NCBI GenBank assembly: GCA_004762125.1
Contig: SIHQ01000021.1
Location: 21,836-85,835 of the forward strand
From: Oceanospirillales bacterium
GTDB taxonomy: Bacteria > Pseudomonadota > Gammaproteobacteria > Pseudomonadales > Endozoicomonadaceae
DNA length: 64,000 nt
Direction of reading: 5' to 3'
A program made the position numbers and the translations under genes. A model generated the notes under the pieces. That model saw only the letters and a list, made by a program, of their open reading frames with translations, made no database searches and was not told where the DNA came from. Shown piece after piece: positions 1 to 8,672 of this stretch (the first letter of the stretch is position 1; each line of letters starts with the position of its first letter).

Positions 1-541
1 AGGCTTTCTGAGACAGAATGTCGACAACGCCCACGAACTCGTCTTCAGTACCGATTGGCAGTGTCATGATCAGAGGGTGTGCACCCAATACGTTCTTAAC
101 CTGATCAGTAACCCGGAAGAAGTCTGCACCCAGACGGTCGAGCTTGTTTACGAAGATGATACGGGATACACCGGATTCGTCCGCATAACGCCAGTTAGTC
201 TCGGACTGAGGCTCAACACCACCGGAACCACAGAACACACCGATGCCGCCATCAAGTACTTTCAGGGAACGATAGACTTCAACAGTGAAGTCAACGTGTC
301 CTGGAGTATCGATGATGTTCATGCGATGACCATCCCAGAAGGTGGTGATCGCAGCGGACTGGATAGTAATACCGCGCTCAGCTTCCTGTTCCATGAAGTC
401 GGTAGTAGATTCACCGTCATGTACTTCACCGGTCTTGTGAATCTTACCGGTCAGTTTCAGGATACGTTCAGTTGTAGTGGTCTTACCGGCATCAACGTGT
501 GCGAAGATACCAATATTTCTATATTTAGAGAGATCTGACAT
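1..541 (-). CDS. fusA: Elongation factor G, EF-G2 type (N-terminal part, runs off window)
   Basis: Translation GTPase that drives ribosomal translocation in the cytoplasm. Reading the minus strand from the ATG at 541 gives [20 protein letters not shown], so the G1 P-loop AHVDAGKT is complete. It is followed by the switch I region ([15 protein letters not shown]) and the G3 motif DTPGH. The N-terminus ([28 protein letters not shown]) resembles the second EF-G paralogue of gammaproteobacteria more than the canonical str-operon EF-G, and no rpsG or tufA is visible upstream, which agrees with a stand-alone copy. About 180 codons are present; the rest lies beyond base 1. Confidence 0.93.
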   Translation of the reverse strand, partial: MSDLSKYRNIGIFAHVDAGKTTTTERILKLTGKIHKTGEVHDGESTTDFMEQEAERGITIQSAAITTFWDGHRMNIIDTPGHVDFTVEVYRSLKVLDGGIGVFCGSGGVEPQSETNWRYADESGVSRIIFVNKLDRLGADFFRVTDQVKNVLGAHPLIMTLPIGTEDEFVGVVDILSQKA

Positions 542-845
542 TAGATGCTCGATGTTTCAGGGGAAAATTTCGCCCGCTAGTTTAATGGCTTTGAGCCCGA
601 GATAGAACCAAAAGTAAACAAAGAAATCCAGATTGGCCAAATTTTTTATTAGGACTATAGATTTAGAGCTGAGTCAAGCGTGATGAAACGAAGGTTTTAC
701 CCTGTTTTTCTATTGAAGAAGCAGTTGTTTTATCGGTGTTTTAAGCCGATTTTGTAGGCTTTTAGCCTGTTTTTGGCGGAAATTTGTAGCCAGTAAGCTG
801 ATGACAATAGTTTTGTAGGCTTATGCACGGCTGGATAAATGTAAA
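542..845. other. Intergenic region upstream of fusA
   Basis: About 300 bases with no convincing gene. It must hold the promoter of the leftward EF-G gene. A TTGACT-like hexamer is present on the minus strand near 675-680, but I see no good -10 partner at the right spacing. Short repeated TTTTGTAGGCTT words occur around 748-820. Confidence 0.4.
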
Positions 846-1304
846 TTAATGCTCTCTGGTGCCATCTGCACTCCAGGCTAATACATGAAGAGTGGCTTTC
901 CAGTCTTTATTAGCACCCGTTTTTGCTATTAATTCGTCAACACCGTCAACTCTTCGCTCTTTTCTTTCACTGGAGAGGAAATCCGGTAGTGCAGATTTAA
1001 GTCCAGGTTCATTAAAATCAGGATGAGCCATCAGTCGTTCAAGATACTCTCTTCGCATTTCGTGGGTCGTTGTTCTCATCCTTTTTAATTTATCCACACC
1101 GGCCATGAATTTTCCGAATTGTTCTAATGTGATTTGCTTGCTGGCGGTCAAATCTTTCAAGCCTGCAAGATGAAGATCACCAAGAGTGATGTCCTCGGAA
1201 GGGTTCTGGGTAAATGTCTTGCCAGAGGAAAGGAGTACTTCGCTGACAAAGGAAGAAGGGAGCGTGGTGGATTTTAGCGGAATATTTGCATGTTTAATTT
1301 TTGA
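846..1304 (-). pseudogene. Start-less reading frame of unknown function, possible gene remnant
   Basis: The minus strand is open from just after a TGA at 1305-1307 down to the TAA at 846-848, about 152 codons. No ATG or GTG start lies in frame; the first usable start is a TTG at 1160, giving 104 residues. The stretch upstream of that TTG still reads like protein (for example SSFVSEVLLSSGKTF and NPSEDITLGDLHLAG), which suggests the coding sequence once extended further and lost its 5' end. The C-terminal half is rich in charged residues with LERLMAHPDF and LPDFLSSERKERR. I do not recognise a family. It could also be a live gene using TTG. Confidence 0.4.
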
Positions 1305-1555
1305 TCAAGAGGGAACAACAGATAACATAAAAAAAAGCTGACTTGCATCAATAGATAATGGAGTTAAGTGGTTTTGTGCAAATGCGCGGTATTTTGTACA
1401 GAATATGCCAAGTTGTGCAGCGTATCCTATACGTCTCTGTCCTGAGAAATAATGTTAAATAACAATCACTTTAAACGCTAACATTCTTGAACATTTCACA
1501 TTGTATTGGAGTGCTCATTTCAGGTTGGCCTCTTTTGCACTCTCAGGACGAAACA

Positions 1556-3088
1556 ATGAGAAAAACACTTCTTGGCTGTGCCATATCGGTTGTGATTGCA
1601 TCCTCATGGGCCAATGCGGCTACCATTGATTCGGGTTCTGGCCGGGCACCTGAAAACAAACCCAACGTGGTGGTGGTCTTTCTAGATGACGCTGGGTATG
1701 CGGATATCGGTGTGAATGGCGGTAAATATCCGACACCTAATATCGATAAAATGGCTGAGGAAGGTCAGAATTTTTCAGACTTTTACATGGAAGCACCTGT
1801 CAGTACGCCATCCAGAGCCGCATTGTTGACGTCAAGAGTTAGCCTGAGAACCGGTGTGTACGGTCGTGAAATGGCTGTGTTTGACGAGACTGACAAAGAT
1901 GGCCTGCCCAAATCTGAATACACTATGGCTGAAATGTTCAGAGACTCCGGCTACAGCACTTATATGCTGGGCAAATGGCATTTAGGTATCGGTAAGGACG
2001 GTGTTGAACATATTCCAACCCGTCACGGCTTTCAGGAATGGTATGGCATCCCCACCTCTAACGACATGTTTGAGGCTAACCCCGAGTTTCGTTTAAAGCC
2101 GGTTCGTAAACTGCTTCGTGATCCAAAAGTCTTCCAGAACCCGGAAGTGATGAAGATGCTCGGAGAGCGAGACTTCAATCTGGCCAATCCGAAAGATGGG
2201 CGAGCTAATAATGATGACTTCCTGGTGCCTCTCTACCATTCTTTCTCCACCGATGATGGGCAATTCAAAGACTACCAAGTAGGTCTTCTGAACCAATACA
2301 CTTTCATGCGTAACATGACGTCTCGTGCGGTTGAATACATTAATAACAAGAAAGACGACTCTTTCTTTATGTATGTGGCCTATCCGCAAAGCCATGTGCC
2401 TATATTCACTTCGCCCGAGTATAACGGTGTTACGGATACAGCATACGGCGATGTGATGGTGGAGACGGACTACTCTGTAGGCCGAATCATGAATGCCTTG
2501 AAGCAAAATGGTTTGGACGACAATACCATCGTTGTTTTCACCTCTGATAATGGTCCTTGGTTGAACTACTCAAGCCGTGGTGCTGCCGGTTCTGCCCTGC
2601 CATTCCGTGCGGGTAAATCAACGCCTTATGAAGGCGGAAGCCGAGTTCCCGGTATTATTCGCTGGTCAGGTCAGGTGAAACCAGGTGCCAACAGTGCCAT
2701 GTATTCCGCTCTGGATTTGATGCCAACTCTGGCTTCCATGACCGGAGCCAATATGCCTAAAGAGATTATTACTGACGGCTTCGACCAGTCTGGCAACCTA
2801 CTGAAAGGTGAAGAATCTCCAAGAGACTTCGTACCGATCTTTATGCGCGGAGAGCTGGTTGGTTTCAGAAAAGGGGATTACAAACTGGTCTTTGGTGGCG
2901 TTGGCCTGGTGACTAACGGTAACAAGAGAAACAAGGCTGAGATGTATAACCTCGTTAGTGACGAGGGTGAAAAGGTCAATCTTGCTGATAAAGAACCTGA
3001 GACATATGCAGCAATGGTGAAGCTATCCGAAGAGTACGTGGCGTCTATCGGTACGCCCGCAGCGCCATTGTGTGACTTTGACGATTAA
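1556..3088 (+). CDS. Secreted sulfatase, serine-type (S1 family)
   Basis: Hydrolyses sulfate esters, probably in the periplasm or outside the cell; the substrate cannot be read from sequence. Start chosen at ATG 1556, preceded by AGGACGAA and giving an immediate signal peptide (MRKTLLGCAISVVIASSWANA); an in-frame upstream ATG at 1487 would bury this signal. From that start: metal-binding DD at residues 44-45, the formylglycine box S83-T-P-S-R87 with Ser instead of Cys in the modified position, GKWHLG with K140 and H142, and the later TSDNGPW metal motif. The 510-residue length is normal for arylsulfatases. Serine-type sulfatases need an anaerobic radical-SAM maturase, and that gene follows directly. 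Confidence 0.92.
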   Translation: MRKTLLGCAISVVIASSWANAATIDSGSGRAPENKPNVVVVFLDDAGYADIGVNGGKYPTPNIDKMAEEGQNFSDFYMEAPVSTPSRAALLTSRVSLRTGVYGREMAVFDETDKDGLPKSEYTMAEMFRDSGYSTYMLGKWHLGIGKDGVEHIPTRHGFQEWYGIPTSNDMFEANPEFRLKPVRKLLRDPKVFQNPEVMKMLGERDFNLANPKDGRANNDDFLVPLYHSFSTDDGQFKDYQVGLLNQYTFMRNMTSRAVEYINNKKDDSFFMYVAYPQSHVPIFTSPEYNGVTDTAYGDVMVETDYSVGRIMNALKQNGLDDNTIVVFTSDNGPWLNYSSRGAAGSALPFRAGKSTPYEGGSRVPGIIRWSGQVKPGANSAMYSALDLMPTLASMTGANMPKEIITDGFDQSGNLLKGEESPRDFVPIFMRGELVGFRKGDYKLVFGGVGLVTNGNKRNKAEMYNLVSDEGEKVNLADKEPETYAAMVKLSEEYVASIGTPAAPLCDFDD

Positions 3089-3107
3089 TTCAGCGTCTCT
3101 TTGATCA

Positions 3108-3133
3108 GTCCCGCGTGAGCGGGACAGCTTTTT
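3108..3133 (+). terminator. Rho-independent terminator after sulfatase
   Basis: Perfect 7-bp stem GTCCCGC (3108-3114) and GCGGGAC (3119-3125), a GTGA loop, then AGCTTTTT. It lies between the sulfatase and its maturase and could reduce read-through, so the two may be expressed at different levels. Confidence 0.7.
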
Positions 3134-3136
3134 AGC

Positions 3137-3231
3137 AAAAGCAGATCTAATGAGTAAAAGCAGATCCAATTATCAAAAGCAGATCCAATTATCAAAAGCA
3201 GATCCAATTAGCGAAAGCAGATTCAATATGT
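3137..3231 (+). repeat. Five tandem 19-bp repeats before the maturase gene
   Basis: The unit AAAAGCAGATCCAATTATC begins at 3137, 3156, 3175, 3194 and 3213, exactly 19 bp apart; the first and last copies carry several changes. Because 19 is not a multiple of three, each copy would be read in a different frame. That argues the array is a non-coding leader and not an N-terminal extension. The last copy runs into the ATG chosen for the maturase. Confidence 0.9.
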
Positions 3232-4391
3232 CCAGTATCCATATAATGGCAAAACCTTCGTCCTCAAAATGCAATATTGATTGCGAATATTGCTTTTATC
3301 TGGAAAAAGAAAAACTCTACCCCGACGCCACTGACTTTCGTATGTCTGATGAGGTGCTTGAAGCCTATATCAAACAGACCATTGAGCATCAGAAAGGCCG
3401 TGATCATCATGAATTCAGCTGGCAAGGGGGAGAACCTACTTTACTGGGACTGGATTTCTTCAAAAAAGCCATGAAACTGCAGAAAAGCTTGGCAGGGAAA
3501 GTCCCTTGCGTTAACTCTCTGCAAACCAATGGCATTTTGATTAATGATGAATGGGCAAGGTTTCTGGCAAAGCATCGTTTTCTGGTCGGACTCTCCATTG
3601 ATGGCAATGAACAGCATCACGACAGATATCGTAAAACCAGAACCGGTAAAGGCACTCATGCCAGAGTATTGAAGGCTATTAAACACTTGACTCAACACAG
3701 GGTTGAGTTAAACGCCATGGTGGTTGTCCATCAGGCCAATGTTAATGATCCAAAAGGCGTTTATAACGCGCTAAAAAGCTATGGAATTCGCCACATACAA
3801 CTGACGCCACTGGTTGAACGAAAGGCGCAAGAAATTCCTGAAGATAACTTGATTCTGGTGAGCCCGGCTTATACCGGTAAAGCAGACGTAGCAAAGTGGT
3901 CTGTTGGGGCGAAGGAATACGGCCAATTTTTATGTGATCTTTTTGATACCTGGAAAGAACGGGATTTTGGCAAGGTCTTTGTTTACAACTTTGAATCCAC
4001 ACTGACTATGAAAGCAGGTTTGCCAGGTAATAGCTGTATTACCGCTGAAACCTGTGGCAATGCCGTCGCGCTGGAATCCAATGGGGATCTCTACACGTGC
4101 GATCACTTTGTGTATCCCGAACACAAACTCGGCAATATTCTGGATCAACCGGTATCAGAGTTGGCACAGTCAGATCAATTAAAGCAGTTTGGAATGGATA
4201 AGAAAACGGGCCGTTCCGTTGACTGCGATGATTGTAGCTTCCTGTCTATTTGTAATGGTGGTTGCCCAAAGCATCGTTTTCAAATCAGCAGTGATGGCCA
4301 GCGAAATAAAAATTACCTCTGTGATGGCTACAAAATGTATTTTTCCCATACAGAGAAGTTCATGGATTTTGTTTTAGAAAATTTGAATTGA
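3228..4391 (+). CDS. Anaerobic sulfatase-maturating enzyme (radical SAM, SPASM)
   Basis: Cytoplasmic radical-SAM enzyme that oxidises the active-site Ser (or Cys) of sulfatases to formylglycine before export. From ATG 3228 (387 residues) the SAM cluster motif is C15-N-I-D-C19-E-Y-C22, near the N-terminus as in anSMEs. GGEPTL follows, and a SPASM-type cysteine set lies at the C-terminus (NSCITAETCG, LYTCDHF, CDDCSFLSICNGGC, YLCDGYK) that would hold the auxiliary clusters. The ATG at 3150 is rejected because it would translate the 19-bp repeat array. It is the natural partner of the preceding serine-type sulfatase. Confidence 0.92.
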   Translation: MSSIHIMAKPSSSKCNIDCEYCFYLEKEKLYPDATDFRMSDEVLEAYIKQTIEHQKGRDHHEFSWQGGEPTLLGLDFFKKAMKLQKSLAGKVPCVNSLQTNGILINDEWARFLAKHRFLVGLSIDGNEQHHDRYRKTRTGKGTHARVLKAIKHLTQHRVELNAMVVVHQANVNDPKGVYNALKSYGIRHIQLTPLVERKAQEIPEDNLILVSPAYTGKADVAKWSVGAKEYGQFLCDLFDTWKERDFGKVFVYNFESTLTMKAGLPGNSCITAETCGNAVALESNGDLYTCDHFVYPEHKLGNILDQPVSELAQSDQLKQFGMDKKTGRSVDCDDCSFLSICNGGCPKHRFQISSDGQRNKNYLCDGYKMYFSHTEKFMDFVLENLN

Positions 4392-4458
4392 ACATGCTTC
4401 CAAAGAAGTGTTCCTGGATTTTAAAAAATATAAATATTATTTAGTTAGGGGTAGTAGC

Positions 4459-5604
4459 ATGCGTAAAGTCGTTCGTCCTTTTGTAATGGGTGCTTTGGCT
4501 GTTGCCGTAGCGGGTTCTCTAAGTGCTGGTGTTAGTGCAGAAGAGAAAAAAGAACTGGCCGCAGGAGAAATAAAAACTATTTTTCCAATAGGCCCTATGT
4601 ATGATCCTGACTTTGATTTTGCCATTGTTGCATTACCAACAATGCTGAATAAATTCGACGATAAATCCTCTACATCCTGGACCAGAATTACAGCAGTCTA
4701 CGGCTCTAATGATAATAAGAACATAGCGCTGGGTAATGAGTGGTACTTTGGTGAAAATAAATTTAAATTCAGAAATTATCTTGGTTTCAACGATGTAGAA
4801 ATAACCCAACAGGATTATTTTTATAAGCAAGGTCTTCAGGATGTAGGTACAGAAACCACATCTGTATGGGGTAACTTTTCCTATCAGATCCTGAATGATA
4901 TCTATGCGGGTGTTTCTTGGGATATCAGCTCCACAGAAATGCAACGAAATACTGGTGGGACTTATCAGACATTGGTGAACAACCTGCCGGACAATGATGT
5001 AAAAAATGTTGGTTTGTATCTGAACTATGATGCTAGAAATCATAAAATGATGCCGACTGATGGTATGTTTCTGGAAGCTAATCTCTGGAAAGTAAAAAGA
5101 GAAGCAACAGGTGGTGCTGATAAATTCTGTATAAACGCAAGTACGTGCTACCCCTTGCCAGCCGGTAAGTCTCCAAATCAAACTTATCGTTACGAGACAG
5201 TAAAATTAGACGGTCGTTACTATAAATCTTTGGATGCCGAGACCACTCTTGCAGGTCGCATGTCTGTCGTTTATAACACTGATGAAGCACCGAATACGGC
5301 CGCTGTCTTTTCACGCATTGCTCAAGGTTTTTCTCGTGAAGTACTAGGGCGTGGTGCAGTAGCTCTGGAAGGCCAATATCGCCGTTGGTTTAACTCAAAG
5401 TGGGGTGCTGTGGGTGGGCTTGCAATCGCGAAGGCTCTTGATGCCAACAGCAAAGATATGGACGGCTTGTACTATGCCGGTACTCTGGGATTGAGGTATA
5501 TGCTGGTTCCAGAATCCAATCTTGCTTTACGTATTGACCTGACACAAAGCAATCAGGAAGAAGAAGGCACACTGCTGTACTTCCGTGTAGGTGAATCTTT
5601 CTAA
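4459..5604 (+). CDS. Outer-membrane barrel protein, Omp85/BamA C-terminal-domain-like
   Basis: Predicted outer-membrane beta-barrel. Start at ATG 4459 behind AGGGG; a signal peptide follows (MRKVVRPFVMGALAVAVAGS...VSA). No POTRA repeats precede the barrel. The pattern NYDARNHKMMPTDGMFLEAN matches the D.RN...P..G signature of Omp85-type barrels, and the tail GLRYMLVPE...RIDLTQ... ending in VGESF, with a terminal Phe, is the usual BAM recognition end. At 381 residues it resembles barrel-only relatives that lack POTRA domains. It lies 67 bp after the maturase on the same strand, so a link to glycan or sulfate-ester handling is possible but unproven. Confidence 0.72.
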   Translation: MRKVVRPFVMGALAVAVAGSLSAGVSAEEKKELAAGEIKTIFPIGPMYDPDFDFAIVALPTMLNKFDDKSSTSWTRITAVYGSNDNKNIALGNEWYFGENKFKFRNYLGFNDVEITQQDYFYKQGLQDVGTETTSVWGNFSYQILNDIYAGVSWDISSTEMQRNTGGTYQTLVNNLPDNDVKNVGLYLNYDARNHKMMPTDGMFLEANLWKVKREATGGADKFCINASTCYPLPAGKSPNQTYRYETVKLDGRYYKSLDAETTLAGRMSVVYNTDEAPNTAAVFSRIAQGFSREVLGRGAVALEGQYRRWFNSKWGAVGGLAIAKALDANSKDMDGLYYAGTLGLRYMLVPESNLALRIDLTQSNQEEEGTLLYFRVGESF

Positions 5605-5651
5605 GCTGTTTTTTAAGTGCATTCCTTTTAAGTTAACTGCGCTCTTCCAAG

Positions 5652-5686
5652 ATCGGCCCTTTCTTAACTAAGGGTCGATTTTATTT
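5652..5686 (+). terminator. Rho-independent terminator after barrel gene
   Basis: Nine-pair stem ATCGGCCCT / AGGGTCGAT (one G-T wobble) with a 10-base loop, followed by TTTATTTAT. It separates the rightward sulfatase locus from the leftward AraC gene. Confidence 0.75.
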
Positions 5687-5726
5687 ATATTGAGATATGT
5701 TTTTTTCATAGCTTGATTCTGTTCGC

Positions 5727-6863
5727 TCAGAATGACAACAGCGAGTATAATTTTCTGTATTCTGATGGTGAGCGTTTCATATGCTTGCTAAAACAACGAG
5801 AGAAATAAGCCTGACTGACATAGCCGAGATCAAAGGATATTTGTGACATGCTGTCTGAGGTTGTTAATAATTTTTCACAGGCTTCAGCAATGCGTTTTTC
5901 TTCGCGCCACTGCATGATACTAACACCTTGGTATTTCTTGAATAGCTGAGAAAGGCCAGACGTTGAAAGGCAAGCTTCTTTGGCGACTTCCTCAATAGTC
6001 AGTGGTTTGAAGAGTCTTTTTTCTACATACTCCATGGCTTTCAGAACTCTGGAGTCAATGATTTCAGCTCGGTTTCCCTCTAACAATTTACTGCATTGCA
6101 ATAACATCATTTTTATACCAGCCGCTCTGGCTAAAACATCAACTCGGTCGTTCGACTTCCCTTGCTGATAGATCGTTTTCAATATTGATATTAATAACTC
6201 TTGTCGATCTTCACTTTTTTCTTTTAAATAGTAGATGCCGTCAGATATTTCAGGCCATTTGAGAAGCTCAAGCATATCCTCAGTAGGCTGAAACATGATT
6301 GAAAAGTAAGTCCAGCTTTGATTATCTTCTGATCGGCAAGCATCGAGATACGCAGAAGGACTGAAAAGAACAAGATCTCCCCGAGTAGACTTGAACTCCT
6401 TTCTGATGAAATTGTAAGATCCTGAGCCTTCTAGTGTGAAATGAAGGCTCCATCCTGCTTTTCGTTTTGGGCGAAGAATATGGAAATCTGTCCATCGCCC
6501 TTTAAAACGGCTGCAGTAGTGAATGATATTTTGGTAAGTAAAAAAGGGTGTATCTAAATCAATAGAGCTGAATAAAGATTTTATAAAAAGGTTTGCTTCT
6601 TCGTTTGTAATACTTTTGTCTGTTGAAAATACGTCAGACCAATCATCTATAATCTTGCTCGCATTAAAAGAAGAAAATAACGCACTATAATCGAATTCTG
6701 CAGACTCTTGTTGAGACGTTACTTGTGGAAGGACCAGATTTTTATGAGCAGGCATTTCTATTATGTGTAGATATTCAATGCTTAGTTGAACCTGGTTAAT
6801 ATCAGCCTTTCCCTGAAAGTAGTCGAAAATATTTCTGGCTGCTTGTGTCAGTGCTGTTTTCAT
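5727..6863 (-). CDS. AraC-family transcriptional regulator
   Basis: DNA-binding regulator of 378 residues. The last ~100 residues form the two helix-turn-helix motifs of the family: LTIEEVAKEACLSTSGLSQL and, after FKKYQG, MSQISFDLGYVSQAYFSRCF, ending in KRSPSEYRKLYS. The middle region (GSYNFIRKEFKSTRGDLVLFSPSAYLD) looks like the cupin sensor domain of sugar-type AraC proteins. It is convergent with the barrel gene and lies between the sulfatase locus and the ter cluster. Control of the sulfatase genes is plausible from position only. Confidence 0.9.
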   Translation of the reverse strand: MKTALTQAARNIFDYFQGKADINQVQLSIEYLHIIEMPAHKNLVLPQVTSQQESAEFDYSALFSSFNASKIIDDWSDVFSTDKSITNEEANLFIKSLFSSIDLDTPFFTYQNIIHYCSRFKGRWTDFHILRPKRKAGWSLHFTLEGSGSYNFIRKEFKSTRGDLVLFSPSAYLDACRSEDNQSWTYFSIMFQPTEDMLELLKWPEISDGIYYLKEKSEDRQELLISILKTIYQQGKSNDRVDVLARAAGIKMMLLQCSKLLEGNRAEIIDSRVLKAMEYVEKRLFKPLTIEEVAKEACLSTSGLSQLFKKYQGVSIMQWREEKRIAEACEKLLTTSDSMSQISFDLGYVSQAYFSRCFSKHMKRSPSEYRKLYSLLSF

Positions 6864-7045
6864 AGAAAGGCCGCTTGAAAGAGTCTAAATGACAGTAGGC
6901 TAACTGATTGTGATAACAGGTAAATGCTATTTTTATGAGTGTATATTAAACGTTTTTATTAAGGGGGATATGCTCAAAGTCAGTAAATCGTGTATTTGTG
7001 TCTAATAGTTATTTTTGCGCTCTATCCACAGAGAATTTGCATTTA

Positions 7046-7068
7046 GACTGAGGGACAAACCCTCAGTC
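7046..7068 (-). terminator. Hairpin downstream of TerD-family gene
   Basis: Perfect 9-bp stem GACTGAGGG / CCCTCAGTC with an ACAAA loop, 12 bases beyond the stop codon of the leftward TerD-family gene. There is no strong U-run after it on the minus strand, so it may be a weak terminator or an mRNA 3' stabiliser. Confidence 0.45.
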
Positions 7069-7079
7069 ATGTCTAAAAA

Positions 7080-7688
7080 CTACAGGTGATTTTTTGCAAA
7101 AGCTTGTAATGTATTTTCAAGCTTCTTATCTGCAGTCGCTTCCCCTATTGAATGAAACTTCCACTCGTTTCCTTTTTTGTAAAGCTTGGCCATGATCATG
7201 GAAACTTTACCAGCAAAGGTGGAGTCATTAGCTAGATCAAGAGTAGCAAAAATGGACTCAACACTCGTTGGAGTACCTTCATAGATACGTATTGAGGCAA
7301 AGGGAATATCTTTGAAATCCTGACCTCTGAAGGAGTTCAATACGAAGCCAATGGTTGCAGCCTTAGGATTGATTTTGGTTAGATCAACACTAATGACTTC
7401 ATTATCAAGTCCATCGTCTCCGTCCATGTCTCCTGTGAGGTCGTCGCCACTGTGCATAACCCCACTGCATTTTGATTTCAGACTGCCGAAATAGACGGTA
7501 TCCAGCAGTTGTCCATTAGCATCAAAAATGCCAACGGAAGCATCCAGATCTACCGCTTCTTTTTTTGATCCGCCAAAAAAACCTTTCTTGGAGATAGCTC
7601 CCCAATTAACGCCTACACACATACGTGTTAGGGATGAACCATTTTTTTCCAGCGAAATACGCTGACCTTTTTGAAGAGAAATAGCCAC
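7080..7688 (-). CDS. TerD-family protein (TerZ-like)
   Basis: Member of the calcium-binding TerD domain family linked to tellurite, phage and stress resistance. It starts at GTG 7688 behind AAAAGGAG. Features: the N-terminal SLQKGQRISLEK, the metal-binding DLDASVGIFD, and GDDGLDNEVISVDL, both acidic stretches typical of the family. The KKGFFGG insertion and NSFRGQDF segment resemble the TerZ branch more than TerD/TerE. At 202 residues it is complete. It is the last gene of the leftward ter cluster, 81 bp after the CitE-like gene. Confidence 0.88.
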   Translation of the reverse strand: MAISLQKGQRISLEKNGSSLTRMCVGVNWGAISKKGFFGGSKKEAVDLDASVGIFDANGQLLDTVYFGSLKSKCSGVMHSGDDLTGDMDGDDGLDNEVISVDLTKINPKAATIGFVLNSFRGQDFKDIPFASIRIYEGTPTSVESIFATLDLANDSTFAGKVSMIMAKLYKKGNEWKFHSIGEATADKKLENTLQAFAKNHL

Positions 7689-7769
7689 TGTTTAGAACTC
7701 CTTTTTAATAACTGATGCTACTTTCCCGATCGAACGGGAATGTCTATTACGACAGAAATCCTGTCAAAG

Positions 7770-8672
7770 CTATCCATTGGCCGCAGCCAATTCATGCTGA
7801 TGAAAATTTTCCGCCAATGCCAAGGTTCTTTCTGCCCACTTGGCATGGCAGGTTCGTTCCATCATTTGTCCGTTATATTTAAAAACTGCTTTTGCATTGA
7901 CGTCAGCAACAGCCTGCGCCTGCTCAATGTGCAGCTGAGTGTAACGGGTGTATTGCTCTTCGATAATCGCTAACTGGTTGGGATGAATGGCTGTTTTGGC
8001 GTACATTCCGTAGCTGATGTCTCGAACAACTTCTTGAGATAATGTGGTTCGATCATCAATAAAATCAAACACAGGCGCTGAAATTTCATACCCGTGGGGA
8101 CGAAAAGTGAGCAATAATTGCTCAATAACCATTCGTAGCGGAGTGTCGTAAGCGCACAACCCTGGTAGACGCTTCAAACCCATTAAATTCATCAGGTCAT
8201 TACCTCCTATCCGCAAACAGACGATATTGGCTTTTAGTTGATCCAATTCATGACGGATTTTAGGAAGTAGAGCGGGATCCAAAACCTGAATGCTTTCAAG
8301 TGTCGGCATGAGCGCATGATCCGACTGATGCTTTTTCAATACCTCACGGTATTTTGGTATTGTATCGAGGTCTGCTTTAGGCAGAACGAAGCCGTCTATT
8401 TTTTCGATGCCAGAAAACATAAGAATCTGGTCGAGAACGTCCGGATTTCGAGGTCTTATAAAACGTAAAAAATGCTGGTTCGGTTGCAGCGATCTTAAAC
8501 TACCTGCCAAGCGATCAAGCGCAATAGGGAGCTCTTCCGGATTAACCGAATCTTCTGTACAGAACACCATGCTTCTTGCCCCTAATCCCTGTTGCATAAC
8601 GCGATTGAGGTTAGGGTGGGTGCAAGGTGTGTACAGCGTTGCTCCAAGAGAAAAATAAGAGAGAGACTTCAT
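7770..8672 (-). CDS. HpcH/HpaI aldolase / citrate-lyase-beta (CitE)-like protein of ter module
   Basis: TIM-barrel lyase-like protein of 300 residues. Visible family features are ARSMVFCTEDSV near the N-terminus, LPKAD, PTLES, and LRIGGNDLMNLMG followed by AIHPNQ, which agree with the CitE/HpcH fold; the true substrate is unknown. Its ATG overlaps the stop of the upstream StiP-type gene by 4 bp, a sign of translational coupling. Members of this branch are known from ter-associated enzyme modules proposed to make a nucleotide-like metabolite; that role is inference. Confidence 0.82.
   Translation of the reverse strand: MKSLSYFSLGATLYTPCTHPNLNRVMQQGLGARSMVFCTEDSVNPEELPIALDRLAGSLRSLQPNQHFLRFIRPRNPDVLDQILMFSGIEKIDGFVLPKADLDTIPKYREVLKKHQSDHALMPTLESIQVLDPALLPKIRHELDQLKANIVCLRIGGNDLMNLMGLKRLPGLCAYDTPLRMVIEQLLLTFRPHGYEISAPVFDFIDDRTTLSQEVVRDISYGMYAKTAIHPNQLAIIEEQYTRYTQLHIEQAQAVADVNAKAVFKYNGQMMERTCHAKWAERTLALAENFHQHELAAANG

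Noticed and set aside
77..538. Plus-strand open frame of 153 codons
   Set aside because: It is the antisense of the EF-G gene; the minus strand gives a clear EF-G N-terminus.
3150..3227. Upstream ATG for the sulfatase maturase
   Set aside because: It would translate 19-bp repeats in shifting frames and add 26 atypical residues; the ATG at 3228 fits the family.
3137..3231. Tandem repeats as a CRISPR array
   Set aside because: Units are contiguous with no spacers; the same holds for the 14-bp array at 30060.
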